Assembly: GCA_030446685.1 (NCBI GenBank)
Contig: JAUJMV010000008.1
Location: 132,071 to 183,035 of the forward strand
From: Thermomicrobiales bacterium
GTDB lineage: Bacteria > Chloroflexota > Chloroflexia > Thermomicrobiales > CADCWN01
Length of the DNA stretch: 50,965 bases
Reading direction: 5' to 3'
Part shown: positions 26,331 to 35,712 of the stretch, in pieces
Position numbering within the stretch: the first letter of the stretch is position 1
Layout of the letters: the number at the start of each line of letters is the position of its first letter
Program-made: the position numbers and the translations under genes
Notes under the pieces: model-generated
The model's database searches: none
Told to the model about the DNA's origin: nothing
What the model saw: only the letters and a program-made list of their open reading frames with translations

Positions 26331-26432
26331 GTTGCACCACAGAGACACAGAGAGCGGAGGAGAGAACACAGAGTCTATTGTTTCGTCTTCTCTGCGCCCT
26401 CCCCCTCGTCCTCTGTGCCTCTGTGGTGCAAC
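26331..26432. repeat. Long inverted repeat, CACCACAGAG type, copy 2
   Basis: The ends GTTGCACCACAGAGACACAGAG and CTCTGTGCCTCTGTGGTGCAAC (shown here as 22-base termini; core shared part CACCACAGAG) are reverse complements with one mismatch. The left half is purine-rich and the right half pyrimidine-rich. It sits between the M20 peptidase stop and the dinG ribosome site, the same kind of position as the copy at 14364-14465. Confidence 0.8.
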
Positions 26433-26456
26433 GTCCCCGCCGGAAGTGAGTGACCG

Positions 26457-29400
26457 TTGAGCACCACCGTCTACGTCGCGCTCGATGTCGAGGCGACCGA
26501 GATGCACCCCGAGCGCGGCGAGATCATCGAACTCGGCGCGATCAAGTTCACCGCCGAGCGCGTCCTCGACCGCTGGAGCGCCACCGTGCGCCCGCGCGGC
26601 CCCGTCCCCTTCGCGATCACCGAGCTGACCGGCATCACCAACGACGAGGTGCGCCGCGCCCCGCCCTTCCTCGCGGTCGCCCCGCGCCTCACCGCCTTCG
26701 TCGGCCAGCACCCGATCGTCGGCCAGTCGGTCTGGATGGACCTCGACATGGTCCGCGCCGCCGGCCTCCACCTCACCAACCCGGTCTACGACACCTTCGA
26801 GCTGGCGACCCTCACCCTGCCCGGCCTGCCCGCCTACAGCCTGCGCCAGATCGCCGCGCGCCTCGGCGTCCCGCTCCCGGTCGAGCACCGCGCCCTCGCC
26901 GACGCCGGGGTGACGGTCGAGGTCTTCCGCGGGCTCCTCGCGCGCCTCGCCGAACTCGACGCCGAGACGCTCGCCGAGGTCGCCCGCCTCCTCACCGACG
27001 CCAAGTCGCCGCTGATGCCCCTCTTCCGCGAGCTCGCCCGCCAGAAGACGCGCGAGGGGCTGGGCGGCGCCCTCGGCGCCTCCCTGCGCCGGCAGCTCGC
27101 CGCCGGGGCGCGCGACGCCGGCCAGGGCCTCGACACCCTCTTCCTGATGCCCCGCCAGCGCCCCGAGCGCCTGGAGCCGACCGGCGACACCCGGCCGATC
27201 GACAGCGCCGGCCTCCGGGCCCTCTTCGCCCCGGACGGCCCCTTCGCCCGCGCCTTCCCCGCCTACGAGCACCGCCCGCAGCAACTCCAGATGATGGAGG
27301 CCGTCGCCCGGACCTTCAACGAGGGCGGCCACCTGGTCGCGGAGGCCGGCACGGGGACGGGGAAAGCCCTCGATGTCGACACCCGATCCCCACCCCGACT
27401 GGCTGGAAGCGCCTGGGCGACCTCCAGGCCGGGGACCGCGTCTTCGATGAGCGCGGCCAGCCCTGCACCGTCACGGCGGCCTGGCCGGTCATGCACGACC
27501 GCCCTTGCTTCGAGGTCGCCTTCTCCGACGGCTCCTGCTCGTCGCGGACGAGGATCACCTGTGGGCATCGCACACGCGGCGCGACCGTAAGCGAGACCAC
27601 GTCTTCCGCACCTACGGGTCGCCGACAAGTATCGCGAAAGCCCGGGGAGCGTTCGCCGTCCCCATTCCACCACCACGATTCCGCAGGTCGTCGAGGTGGT
27701 CGGTGAGCGGCATGCGACGTTGGTCTACAACGTCGCCCGCCGGCTGCCTGTGCTCGGGAGCGGAGGTACGGCGCGCGGCTCTACGACGCTCGGCTCGGTC
27801 GGCGACCGGCTGAGGCCTGGTCCGCGACCAGCGCGACCACCAGGGCAGCCGTACACCGTCCTCACGACCGGCGAGATGCGCCACACCCCAAGACCGCCGC
27901 CGGAAGCCACAATCACGCCGTGCGCGCCCCGTGGCCTACCCCGAGGCCGCCCTGCCCATTGCCCCGTATGTCCTCGGGCTCTGGCTCGACGCGGCGCTCG
28001 ATTACGACGGCCGGGCGAAGTCCTCCGACTCATCGAGGCCGTGCGGGTACACCACCCGCAAGTTGGCGCATCGGTATCACTACGCCGTCTACGACGAGAA
28101 CGGGCCGGGCAAGAACCGCTGGCGCCCCTCCCTTACCCAGGGCTTGCGGCTGCTCGGCGTTTTGAAGAACAAGCACATCCCCGCGAAGTATCTGACTGCT
28201 TCCGAATCGCAGCGGCGCGCGCTGCTCGCGGGACTGCTCGACAGCGACGGCACGGTGAATGCCCACGGCGCCGTCGAGTTCACCACAACCAGTCGGCGTT
28301 TGGCCGAACTGCGGCCTGCTCTCTCGGCTACCGCGCCGTCATCCGGGAGAAACGCGCCACCCTGCGCGGCAGAGATTACGGCCCCGCGTGGACCATCGCT
28401 TTCACCACGACCGACGAGGTGTTCCGCCTCGCACGCAAGCGCCTGGCCCACAAGGACCGCCTCCGCAACTTCAATCCCGAACGCAGCAGCTACCGCTATG
28501 TGGAAGAGATCCGCGCCGTGCCATCCCGCCCGGTGCGCTGCATCAGCGTCGATTCGCCCAGCCGGCTCTATCTCGCCGGGAAGACCTTCATCCCCACCCA
28601 CAACAGCGTCGCCTACCTGCTCCCCGCCATCATCCACGCCGTCACCCGCGGCGAGACGGTCGTCGTCTCCACCGCGACGATCAACCTCCAGGATCAGCTC
28701 TTCCGCAAGGACATCCCCGATCTGCAGCGCGTGCTGGCCCTGGTCGGCGAACGCGGAACGCGGAACGCGGAACGCGGAAGGGAGGCGGCGGACGCCGGGC
28801 AGCAGGCCGCGGCAGACGACCCCACGGCCCACCGCCCACGGCCCGCGGCCCACGCGCCGATCCCGGCGCACTTCGACGCGGCTCCTCAAGGGCCGGGCGA
28901 ACTACCTCTGCCTCAGGCGCTGGTTCGCCCTGCGGCGCGGCGGGCCGGAGGCGCGGCACACCCCGGAGGACGCCCAGGTGCTGGCGAAGACCCTCCTCTG
29001 GCTGCAGGAGACCGACACCGGCGACCGCGCCGAACTGCTCCTCCTCCCCGCCGAGCAGGCGGCTGGGGCGGCCGGCCGAGCACGAGGGCGCCTGCGTCGC
29101 CGCGCAGTGCCCCTTCCAGAAGCGCGGCCAGTGCTTCCTCTACCGCGCGCCGCCAGGCCGAGAGCGCCCACGTCGTCGTCGTCAACCACGCCCTCCTCCT
29201 CTCCGACCTCGGCACCGACGGCGGGGTCCCGCCCCCTACCAGCACCTGATCGTCGACGAGGCCCACCATCTGGAGGCCGAGGCGACCAAGCAGTTCGGCT
29301 TCGAGGTCGACGCCGCGCGGCTCGCCCTCCACCTCGACGCCCTCGGCAAGGGGACGCCGCCGCCCGCCGCGAGAGCACCCTGGCCGAGCTGCGCGCCCGC

Positions 29401-30729
29401 CTCAACGTGACCCGCGGCAAGGCCGCGCGCGAGGCGAAGGCGCGCGCCGACGACGTCGCCGAGCCGATCGCCCGCGCGATCGAGGAGGCCCGCGCCGCCG
29501 GCGCCGCCTTCTTCCTCCACCTCGCCGCGTTCGCCGAGCGCCACGGCGGCGAGCGCGGCGCCTACGACCAGCGCCTGCGCCTCACCGACGGGGTGCGCGG
29601 CGCCGACTGGCGCGCGGTCGAGGCCGCCTGGGACCTCCTCCACGCCCCGCTGCTGCGGATCGCCGAGGGGCTGACGACCCTCCTCCTCGCCCTCGACGCG
29701 GTCGGCGACGAGCTGGAGGGGCGCGAGGATCTCGTGATGGAGCTGACCCTCGCCGGGCGCGCCAACGCCGAGATCCGCCTGCACACGGCCGCCGCCGTCG
29801 CCAACCCCGACCCCGCGATGGTCTACTGGATCGCCGCCGGCGCGCGCGCGCGAGCGGGTCAGCCTCAACGCCGCCCCGCTGCACGTCGGCGAGCTGCTGC
29901 AGAAGGGGCTCTTCGACACCAAGCGCGGCGTCGTCCTCACCTCCGCCACCCTGGCGACCGAGGGCTCGTTCGGCTTCGTCCGCGAGCGCCTGGGCCTGGA
30001 CCGGTCGAAGAAGGTCCGCGAACTGCTCGTCCCCTCCCCCTTCGACTACGAGCGCAACGTCCTCCTCTACCTGGCCGACGACATGCCGGAGCCATCGTCG
30101 CCCGGCTACCAGAAGCGGCTCAACGAGGCCCTGATCGCCCTCTGCGCCGCGACCGAGGGGCGCGCGCTGGTCCTCTTCACCTCGTATAATGCGCTCCAGA
30201 CGACCTACCGGGCGATCAAGGCGCCGCTCGAGCGCGCCGGGGTGCTGGTGCTGGGCCAGCGGATCGACGGCAGCCCGCGGCAGATCCTCGACCGCTTCCG
30301 CGCCAACCCGCGCGCGGTGCTGCTCGGCACCAGCTCCTTCTGGGAGGGGTCGACGTGGTCGGCGACGCGCTGAGCGTCCTGGCGATCGCCAAGCTGCCGT
30401 TCGCCGTGCCGACCGACCCGGTCTTCGCCGCCCGCGGCGAGGGCTTCGACGATCCCTTCCTCGGCTACGCCGTCCCGGGCGCGATCCTGCGCTTCAAGCA
30501 GGGGTTCGGCCGCCTGATCCGCAGCGCCGGGGACCGGGGCGTCTGCGCCGTCCTCGACCGCCGCGTCCTCTCCAAGCGCTACGGGCGCGGCTTCATCGCC
30601 TCGCTGCCGCCCTGCACCGCGCGGCGCGGCCCGCTCGACGACCTCGGCCCGGCGGCGGCGGCGTGGCTGCGGCCGGTCGAAGGTCCGCAGGTCGCAGGTC
30701 GAAGGTCGGGGCGCGATCCGCTATCATAG
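26457..30729 (+). CDS. dinG: DnaQ-DinG type ATP-dependent helicase/exonuclease, split by an intein and multiply frameshifted
   Basis: Start TTG 26457 behind GGAAG. Residues 1-170 form a DEDDh 3'-5' exonuclease ([20 protein letters not shown] with D-x-E, and HRALADAG with the final His and Asp). The DinG superfamily 2 helicase begins about residue 270; its Walker A reads GTGTGK, is interrupted by the intein at 27366-28604, and resumes with Ser ([13 protein letters not shown]). Further on are [11 protein letters not shown], four Cys that could bind an Fe-S cluster ([24 protein letters not shown]), VIVDEAH-like [32 protein letters not shown] and FGRLIRS. About seven single-base shifts break the 3' extein, one being a lost G at 30352 (GAGGGGTCGACG). 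An in-frame heptad insert lies at 28748-28857, and the 3' end is formed by repeat DNA. Role: DNA repair or R-loop unwinding. Confidence 0.85.
27366..28604 (+). other. Class 3-like intein with LAGLIDADG endonuclease, in the DinG Walker A motif
   Basis: The insert begins with Ala after GTGTGK and ends THN before Ser. It is 1239 nt, equal to 413 codons with zero net shift. Block A is [21 protein letters not shown] then AGD. Block B is [13 protein letters not shown], with His and the Trp of class 3 inteins. Blocks C and E are [15 protein letters not shown] and [12 protein letters not shown], separated by a [13 protein letters not shown] segment typical of LAGLIDADG domains. Block F is [16 protein letters not shown] with the Cys nucleophile. 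Block G is FIPTHN with the Thr. Thus Ser/Cys1 is absent, but the Trp-Cys-Thr triplet is present. About five internal single-base shifts change frame (near 27392 and 27540 and in three later stretches). The first LAGLIDADG motif departs from the usual LGDG and may be damaged or mis-sequenced. Confidence 0.85.
28748..28857. repeat. Two heptad arrays inside the dinG reading frame
   Basis: 28748-28780 is GCGGAAC repeated four times. 28822-28857 is CGGCCCA/CCGCCCA/CGGCCCG-type heptads. They are not complementary to each other. Together they encode a low-complexity insert ([12 protein letters not shown], then [13 protein letters not shown]) between the SF2 motif Ia region and the Fe-S region. Confidence 0.65.
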
Positions 30730-30804
30730 CGGCCCCGCCGTCGCCGGCACGGTACCGCCTTCCGGGCGAGAGACCTTCGACCCGCGGACCTTCGACCTTC
30801 GACC
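30673..30804. repeat. Heptad inverted repeat spanning the dinG stop and glpX leader
   Basis: The left arm 30673-30710 (GGTCGAAGGTCCGCAGGTCG and GGTCGAAGGTCGG) is complementary to the right arm 30770-30804 (GACCTTCGACCCGCGGACCT, then TCGACCTTCGACC). The last dinG codons ([12 protein letters not shown]) are read from the left arm. The right arm ends 26 bp before the glpX ATG. Confidence 0.8.
30717..30731. promoter_or_regulatory. 15 bp palindrome at the dinG stop, possible operator/promoter for glpX
   Basis: CCGCTATCATAGCGG is a perfect palindrome around a central C and lies within the loop of the larger heptad hairpin. It contains a -10-like TATCAT on the plus strand, about 100 bp before glpX. 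Dimeric regulator binding or a promoter is possible; neither is shown. Confidence 0.35.
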
Positions 30805-30830
30805 ACGAACACGGAGAGGAGGAACACCCC

Positions 30831-31839
30831 ATGCCCGAACCGCGACCGACCGGGGAACGCCCGCCGCTTGACCGCAACCTGGCCCTCGAACTGGTCCGCG
30901 TGACCGAGTCGGCCGCGCTCGCCGCCTCGGCCTGGGCGGGCCGCGGCGACAAGAACGCCGCCGACCAGGCCGCGGTCGAGGCGATGCGCGTCCTCGGCGG
31001 GATCGAGATGGACGGCACCGTCGTCATCGGCGAGGGGAGAAGGACGAGGCCCTGATGCTCTACATCGGCGAGATCGTCGGCAACGGCCGCCCGCCGCAGG
31101 TCGACATCGCGGTCGATCCGATCGACGGGACCACCCTCACCGCGATGGGCATGCCGAACGCGATCTCGGTCGTCGCGCTCGCCGAGCGCGGCGCCCTCTA
31201 CACCGCGCCCCCCGGCATCTTCTACATGGAGAAGCTGGCGGTCGGCCCGGAGGCCGCCGCCGCCGTCGACCTCCGCCAGACGGTCGCCGAGAACCTCGTC
31301 GCGGTGGCCCACGCCAAGGGGATGCCGGTCAGCGACGTGACCGTGGTGATCCTCAACCGCCCGCGCCACGAGGGGCTGGTCCGGGAGGTGCGCGAGGCCG
31401 GCGCGCGGATCAAGTTCATCACCGACGGCGACGTGGCCGGCGCGCTGATGGCCGCCCGCGCCGGGACCGGCGTCGACATCCTGCTCGGCATCGGCGGCGC
31501 GCCGGAGGCGGTGATCGCCGCCTGCGCCCTCAAGTGCATCGGCGGGGCGATCCAGTGCCGCCTCTGGCCGCGCGACGAGGGGAGCGCCGGCAGGCGCTCG
31601 ACCGCGGCCTCGACCTCGACCGGGTGCTGCACACCGCCGACCTGGCGCGCGGCAACAACCTCTTCTTCTCGGCGACCGGCATCACCGACGGCGAACTGCT
31701 GGACGGGGTGAAGTTCTCGCGCGGCCAGGTGACGACCCAATCCCTGGTGATGCGCTCCCATTCGGGCACCATCCGCCAGATCGACTCGACCCACAGCGTC
31801 GAGAAGCTGCGCACCTACCTGCAACTCGCCGTGGACTGA
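30831..31839 (+). CDS. glpX: Class II fructose-1,6-bisphosphatase GlpX (two frameshifts)
   Basis: Hydrolyses fructose 1,6-bisphosphate to fructose 6-phosphate in gluconeogenesis, with a metal in the active site. [20 protein letters not shown] is the family's N-terminus. [20 protein letters not shown], then [15 protein letters not shown] across a frameshift, gives the metal-binding Glu/Asp region. [12 protein letters not shown] is the core DPIDGTT motif. [20 protein letters not shown] and, after a second shift, [18 protein letters not shown] complete it. Both shifts (about 31036 and 31583) are one G short in a GGGG run. Repaired length is about 335, normal. ATG 30831 has GGAGAGGAGG upstream. 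Probably intact in the organism. Confidence 0.88.
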
Positions 31840-31995
31840 CGCGGGCGCGGGCGGTGGTGCAGAGGGCGGAGCGCATGAGAGCAGCGGGGCGACAGGCGGC
31901 GATTGACGCGCCCTGCCGCATCGGGCTACGCTCCTTCTGCCCTCCGCCTTCTGCCCTCCACCCTCTGCACCACCGCCCTCCGCCCGCGCCCCACG
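31840..31995. repeat. Inverted repeat between glpX and rho
   Basis: It begins immediately after the glpX TGA. The left arm GCGGGCGGTGGTGCAGAGGG, then CGGAGCGC (31845-31874), pairs with the right arm 31928-31990, which contains CCACCCTCTGCACCACCGCC and CTTCTGCCCTCCG-type repeats. It could act as a terminator-like hairpin. The remaining stretch to 32386 holds the rho leader. Confidence 0.7.
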
Positions 31996-32008
31996 CCCTT
32001 GACAACGG

Positions 32009-32017
32009 TGGTATACT
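32009..32017 (+). promoter_or_regulatory. Extended -10 promoter upstream of rho
   Basis: TGGTATACT fits TGn plus TATACT. A TTGACA at 31999-32004 is too close (7 bp) to be its -35. The transcript would have a leader of about 350 bases with no clear gene, as is common for autoregulated rho. Confidence 0.45.
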
Positions 32018-32386
32018 TAACTACGGGCAAGTGCGAACTCCGCCCGAACCTCCTTTCCACCTCGCGCGGTGACGATTTCGCGCTCCACCTTCCGTCCCTC
32101 TCCCTGTGCGCGGGATGCCATGCGTGGCAGATGAACCCCGCCGCCGGGACGCGGACGACCGTGATACAACCGACGGAGTGCGCCCCGACCGGCCCTCCCA
32201 CCGCGGCCCACCGCGCGACCAAGCCCTGCGTTGTCGAGCGCCCCAGGACGGCCTGTCGTCCGGCGCCTAGTTATGGAATGGATTGCAGACACCCATGCCG
32301 AGAATTGCCAAGGACCAGACCCCGCAACCCCCACCGAGCAGGCCGAGCAGGCCGTGGCTCTCCAGGACCAGCAAGAGCAGGTGACC

Positions 32387-34519
32387 ATGAACGACGCACC
32401 GCAGCGGCGAGCAGGCGCGCGGACGACGACCCGCCGGACGACCGCGCGGCGCGCGCGGCCGCGGCCACGCGAGGCCGGACGGCACGATCGCGCCGACGTC
32501 GCCGTCGCCGGCCGCTGGCGCCAGATCGGCCGGTGAGGATCGCGCCGGTGGCCGCCGATGGCGCGGCCGCCACGACCGACGGCGCGGCGACCCCGCCGGT
32601 CCGGCCGACGCGGCGGCGCGCGACCGCCCGGACCGAGGCCAGGGTCGAGCGCGCCCCCGAGCAGGAGGCCGCGCCGGCCCCGCCCCGCAGTCGGCCCCCA
32701 GGCCGACGGCCGCCGCCCGGCCGCCGCGCCGCGACCGGCCCCGCAGCCGTCCCAGCCCGCCCCCCGCCAGGCCCCCGGCCCCTACAGCGCCGGTCAGAAC
32801 GGCCAGGGGCGGCCGGACGGCGCGCGCGAGCAGACGGCGCTCAGCGCCCCGGCGGCGCAGCCGCTGCCCGCCCGCGGCGAAGCCCACGGGCCGAATGGCC
32901 GGCAGCAACCGGCCGCGCCCCAAGCGTACCAGGCGCCGCAGGTGGCGCCGGCCGTCGCCCCGCTCGGCCAGCCGGCCCCGGCGCCGGCGAGCCCCGCCGA
33001 GGTCGCCGAGCCGGCGCGCGAGACGCGCGGCCCCGGCCCCAGTTGGTCACCGTGCCCGAACTGGAGCCGAAGAGCATCGCGGAGCTGCACGAGGTCGCGC
33101 GGTCGATCGGCATGGTTGGCTACACGCGCTACAACCGCTACGACCTGATCCACCGCATCCTCCAGCACCAGACCGAGGCGCAGGGGCACATCTACGGCGA
33201 GGGGGTGCTGGAGATCATCGAGGACGGCTTCGGCTTCCTGCGCGGCGAGCGCCTCCTCCCGGCCAGGAGGACATCTACGTCTCCCAGTCGCAGATCCGCC
33301 GCTTCGGCCTGCGCACCGGCGACCGCGTCGCCGGCCACGTCCGCCCGCCGAAGGACACCGAGAAGTTCTTCAGCATGCTGCGCGTCGAGGCGGTCAACGG
33401 CGTCGACCCCGAGACCGCCCGCCGCCGCCCCGACTTCGAGAAGCTCACCCCGATCTTCCCGCTCGAGCTGATCGACCTGGAGACGACCCAGAACGTCCTC
33501 TCCACGCGCCTCCTCAACCTGGTCGCCCCGATCGGCCGCGGGCAGCGCGGGCTGATCGTCTCGCCCCCAAGGCGGGCAAGACGATCCTCCTCAAGTCGAT
33601 CGCCAACGGCATCACCTCCAACTACGACGACATGCACCTGATGGTCTGCCTGATCGGCGAGCGCCCGGAGGAGGTCACCGACATGCGCCGCTCGGTCGAC
33701 GGGGAGGTGATCTCCTCCACCTTCGACGAGCCGGTCGAGGACCACACCAAGGTGGCGGAGATGGCCCTGGAGCGGGCCAAGCGGCTGGTGGAGGGCGGGC
33801 GCGACGTGGTGATCCTCCTCGACTCGATCACCCGCCTCGCCCGCGCCTACAACCTGGCCGTCCCGCCGAGCGGGCGCACCCTCTCCGGCGGCATCGACCC
33901 GGTCGCCCTCTACCCGCCGAAGCGCTTCTTCGGCGCCGCGCGCAACATCGAGGGCGGCGGCAGCCTCACCATCATCGCCACCTGCCTGATCGACACCGGT
34001 TCCCGCATGGACGACGTGATCTACGAGGAGTTCAAGGGGACCGGCAACATGGAGTTGCACCTCGACCGCAAGCTGGCCGAGCGACGCATCTACCCGTCGA
34101 TCGACGTGCAGCGCTCCGGCACCCGGCGCGAGGAGCTGCTCCTCGACGACCAGACCCTCAAGCAGGTCTGGACGATGCGGCGGATGGTCGGCATGCTCGG
34201 CGGCAGCGAGGGGACCGAACTGGTCCTCAGCCGCCTCGCCAAGACCCGCACCAACGCCGACTTCCTCCTCACCCTCAACAAGGAAGTCTATCGGGCGCCC
34301 GACGCCCCGCCGACGACGCGAACGACCCCGACCAGACCGCGGGCAGCGGGGGGCGTCACAGTGACGCCCCCCGCCCTCGCTCGACGGCCGCCGCAGGCGT
34401 CGGCCGCCCCGGCGCGCGCCGCGCCCTGTGCTATACTCGCGGCCCGGGGCGTCCCCGCCCGCGCTCGCGCGCGACCGAGGCCGCGGCGGTCAGCGCCGCC
34501 CACTCCCGAGAGGCCATGA
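32387..34519 (+). CDS. rho: Transcription termination factor Rho (frameshifted; N-terminus uncertain)
   Basis: A hexameric RNA-dependent ATPase that ends transcription. Start ATG 32387 ([17 protein letters not shown]) is the best guess; ATG 32273 in the same frame is an alternative. Residues up to about 220 are an Arg/Pro/Ala-rich insertion spread over three frames. The conserved part begins [20 protein letters not shown]. It continues with [12 protein letters not shown] (RNA-binding RNP motif), [16 protein letters not shown] (Walker A, broken by one lost C at about 33568), [34 protein letters not shown] (Walker B), the Q-loop/R-loop region and [20 protein letters not shown]. The open frame runs to TGA 34517-34519, overlapping the next ATG. 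However, the last 70 residues are low complexity and contain a hairpin and a promoter, so the true end may be near 34340. Confidence 0.85.
34348..34372. terminator. Strong GC hairpin at the end of rho
   Basis: GGGGGGCGTCAC and GTGACGCCCCCC form a perfect 12 bp stem around one A. It follows the last conserved rho residues by about 50 bp. It has no T tract. It could be a terminator or marker of the real rho end. Confidence 0.5.
34429..34437 (+). promoter_or_regulatory. Extended -10 promoter of the deacetylase-like gene
   Basis: TGCTATACT, identical to the motif at 25004-25012, lies about 80 bp before the ATG at 34516. Confidence 0.5.
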
Positions 34520-35454
34520 CCGACACCGCGCTCGTCTACACCCCCATCTATCTCGGCCACGACACCGGGCAGAACCCCGAGAACGCGCAGCGCCTGATCG
34601 CCCTCATGGCCCACCTCGACCGCGAAGGGCTGCTCGCGGGCCGGCGCATCTTCGAGCCCGACCCCGCGCCCTTCGAGGCGCTCGCCGCCGTCCACGACCC
34701 GGCGCTGATCGAGCGCGTCCTGGAGGCGGCCGACAGCGGCGGGCGCTGGCTCGACGGCGACACCTTCGTCTCCCCCGGCTCCTACGAGGCGGCGGCCTAC
34801 GCCTCCGGCGGGGCGCTGCTCGCGGTCGACGCCGCCCTGGACGACGATCCACAACGGATCTTCGTCCTCAGCCGCCCGCCGGGCCACCACGCCACGCCGG
34901 ACCGCGCGATGGGCTTCTGCCTCTTCAACCACGTCGCGGTCGCCGCCCAGCACGCCCTCGACCACCACGGCCTGGAGCGCGTGGCGATCCTCGATTGGGA
35001 CGTGCATCACGGCAACGGCACGCAGGACATCTTCTACGAGTCCGGCCGCGTCCTCTACGCCTCCGTCCACCAGTCGCCGCTCTACCCCGGCACCGGCCGG
35101 CGCGAGGAGACCGGCGCGGGCGCGGGCGCCGGCTCCACGATCAACGTCCCCCTGCCGCCCGGCGCCGACGCCGGCGTCTACCTCGGCGTCTTCGACGGCG
35201 AGATCCTGCCGCGCGTCCGCGAGTTCCGGCCGCGGCTCCTCCTCATCTCCGCCGGCTTCGACGCCCACCGCGACGACCCCCTGGCCTTGCAGCGCCTGAC
35301 CGAGGACGGCTTCGCCGCGCTGACCCGCCGCGTCCACGATCTCGCCCGCGCCTGCTGCGACGGGCGCCTGGTCCTGATCCTCGAAGGCGGCTACCACCCG
35401 GCCGCGCTGGCCCGCTCGGTCGCCGCCGCCCTGCGGGCGCTCGACGGCGCGTAG
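34516..35454 (+). CDS. Histone deacetylase-family amidohydrolase
   Basis: A zinc hydrolase of the arginase/deacetylase fold (acetoin-utilization/polyamine-deacetylase group), 312 residues. [13 protein letters not shown] opens the domain. [20 protein letters not shown] holds the paired catalytic His, and [17 protein letters not shown] the zinc Asp and His. [13 protein letters not shown] holds the third ligand, and [11 protein letters not shown] the transition-state glycine loop. All active-site positions are present. ATG 34516 follows GAGAGGCC, with an extended -10 about 80 bp upstream. Bacterial members deacetylate polyamines, acetyl-lysine enzymes or other amides; the substrate cannot be told. 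The frame is clean, unlike rho just upstream. A short GGGCCGC-type array follows the stop. Confidence 0.85.
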   Translation: MTDTALVYTPIYLGHDTGQNPENAQRLIALMAHLDREGLLAGRRIFEPDPAPFEALAAVHDPALIERVLEAADSGGRWLDGDTFVSPGSYEAAAYASGGALLAVDAALDDDPQRIFVLSRPPGHHATPDRAMGFCLFNHVAVAAQHALDHHGLERVAILDWDVHHGNGTQDIFYESGRVLYASVHQSPLYPGTGRREETGAGAGAGSTINVPLPPGADAGVYLGVFDGEILPRVREFRPRLLLISAGFDAHRDDPLALQRLTEDGFAALTRRVHDLARACCDGRLVLILEGGYHPAALARSVAAALRALDGA

Positions 35455-35712
35455 CCCGTGGGCCGCGGGCCGCGAGGTAGAGCCGGGACCGACGGTGTGC
35501 TACGGCGGCGCGGACACCGCAATCACGGCGCAACGGCAGTGATTCGCGCCCCACGACTCATGATCCACGCCCCAGCCCCCTCCTCACACCTCGCCACGAA
35601 ACATGCTTGACACGTATGGGTCATTGCCGTGGCAAGGGCAACTGCGTATCGGGGCCGAGATGCAGAGCGCACCATTCGGCGAGGCATGCCGCCGCCGGGC
35701 GGGCTGATGCCG

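Noticed and set aside
30180-30190. TATAAT-like box (CGTATAATGC) inside dinG as an internal promoter
   Set aside because: It lies within strongly conserved helicase codons with no gene start nearby, so it is probably chance.
31999-32017. TTGACA followed by TATACT as a classic sigma-70 promoter before rho
   Set aside because: The spacing is only 7 bp, far from 16-18 bp. Only the extended -10 reading is kept.
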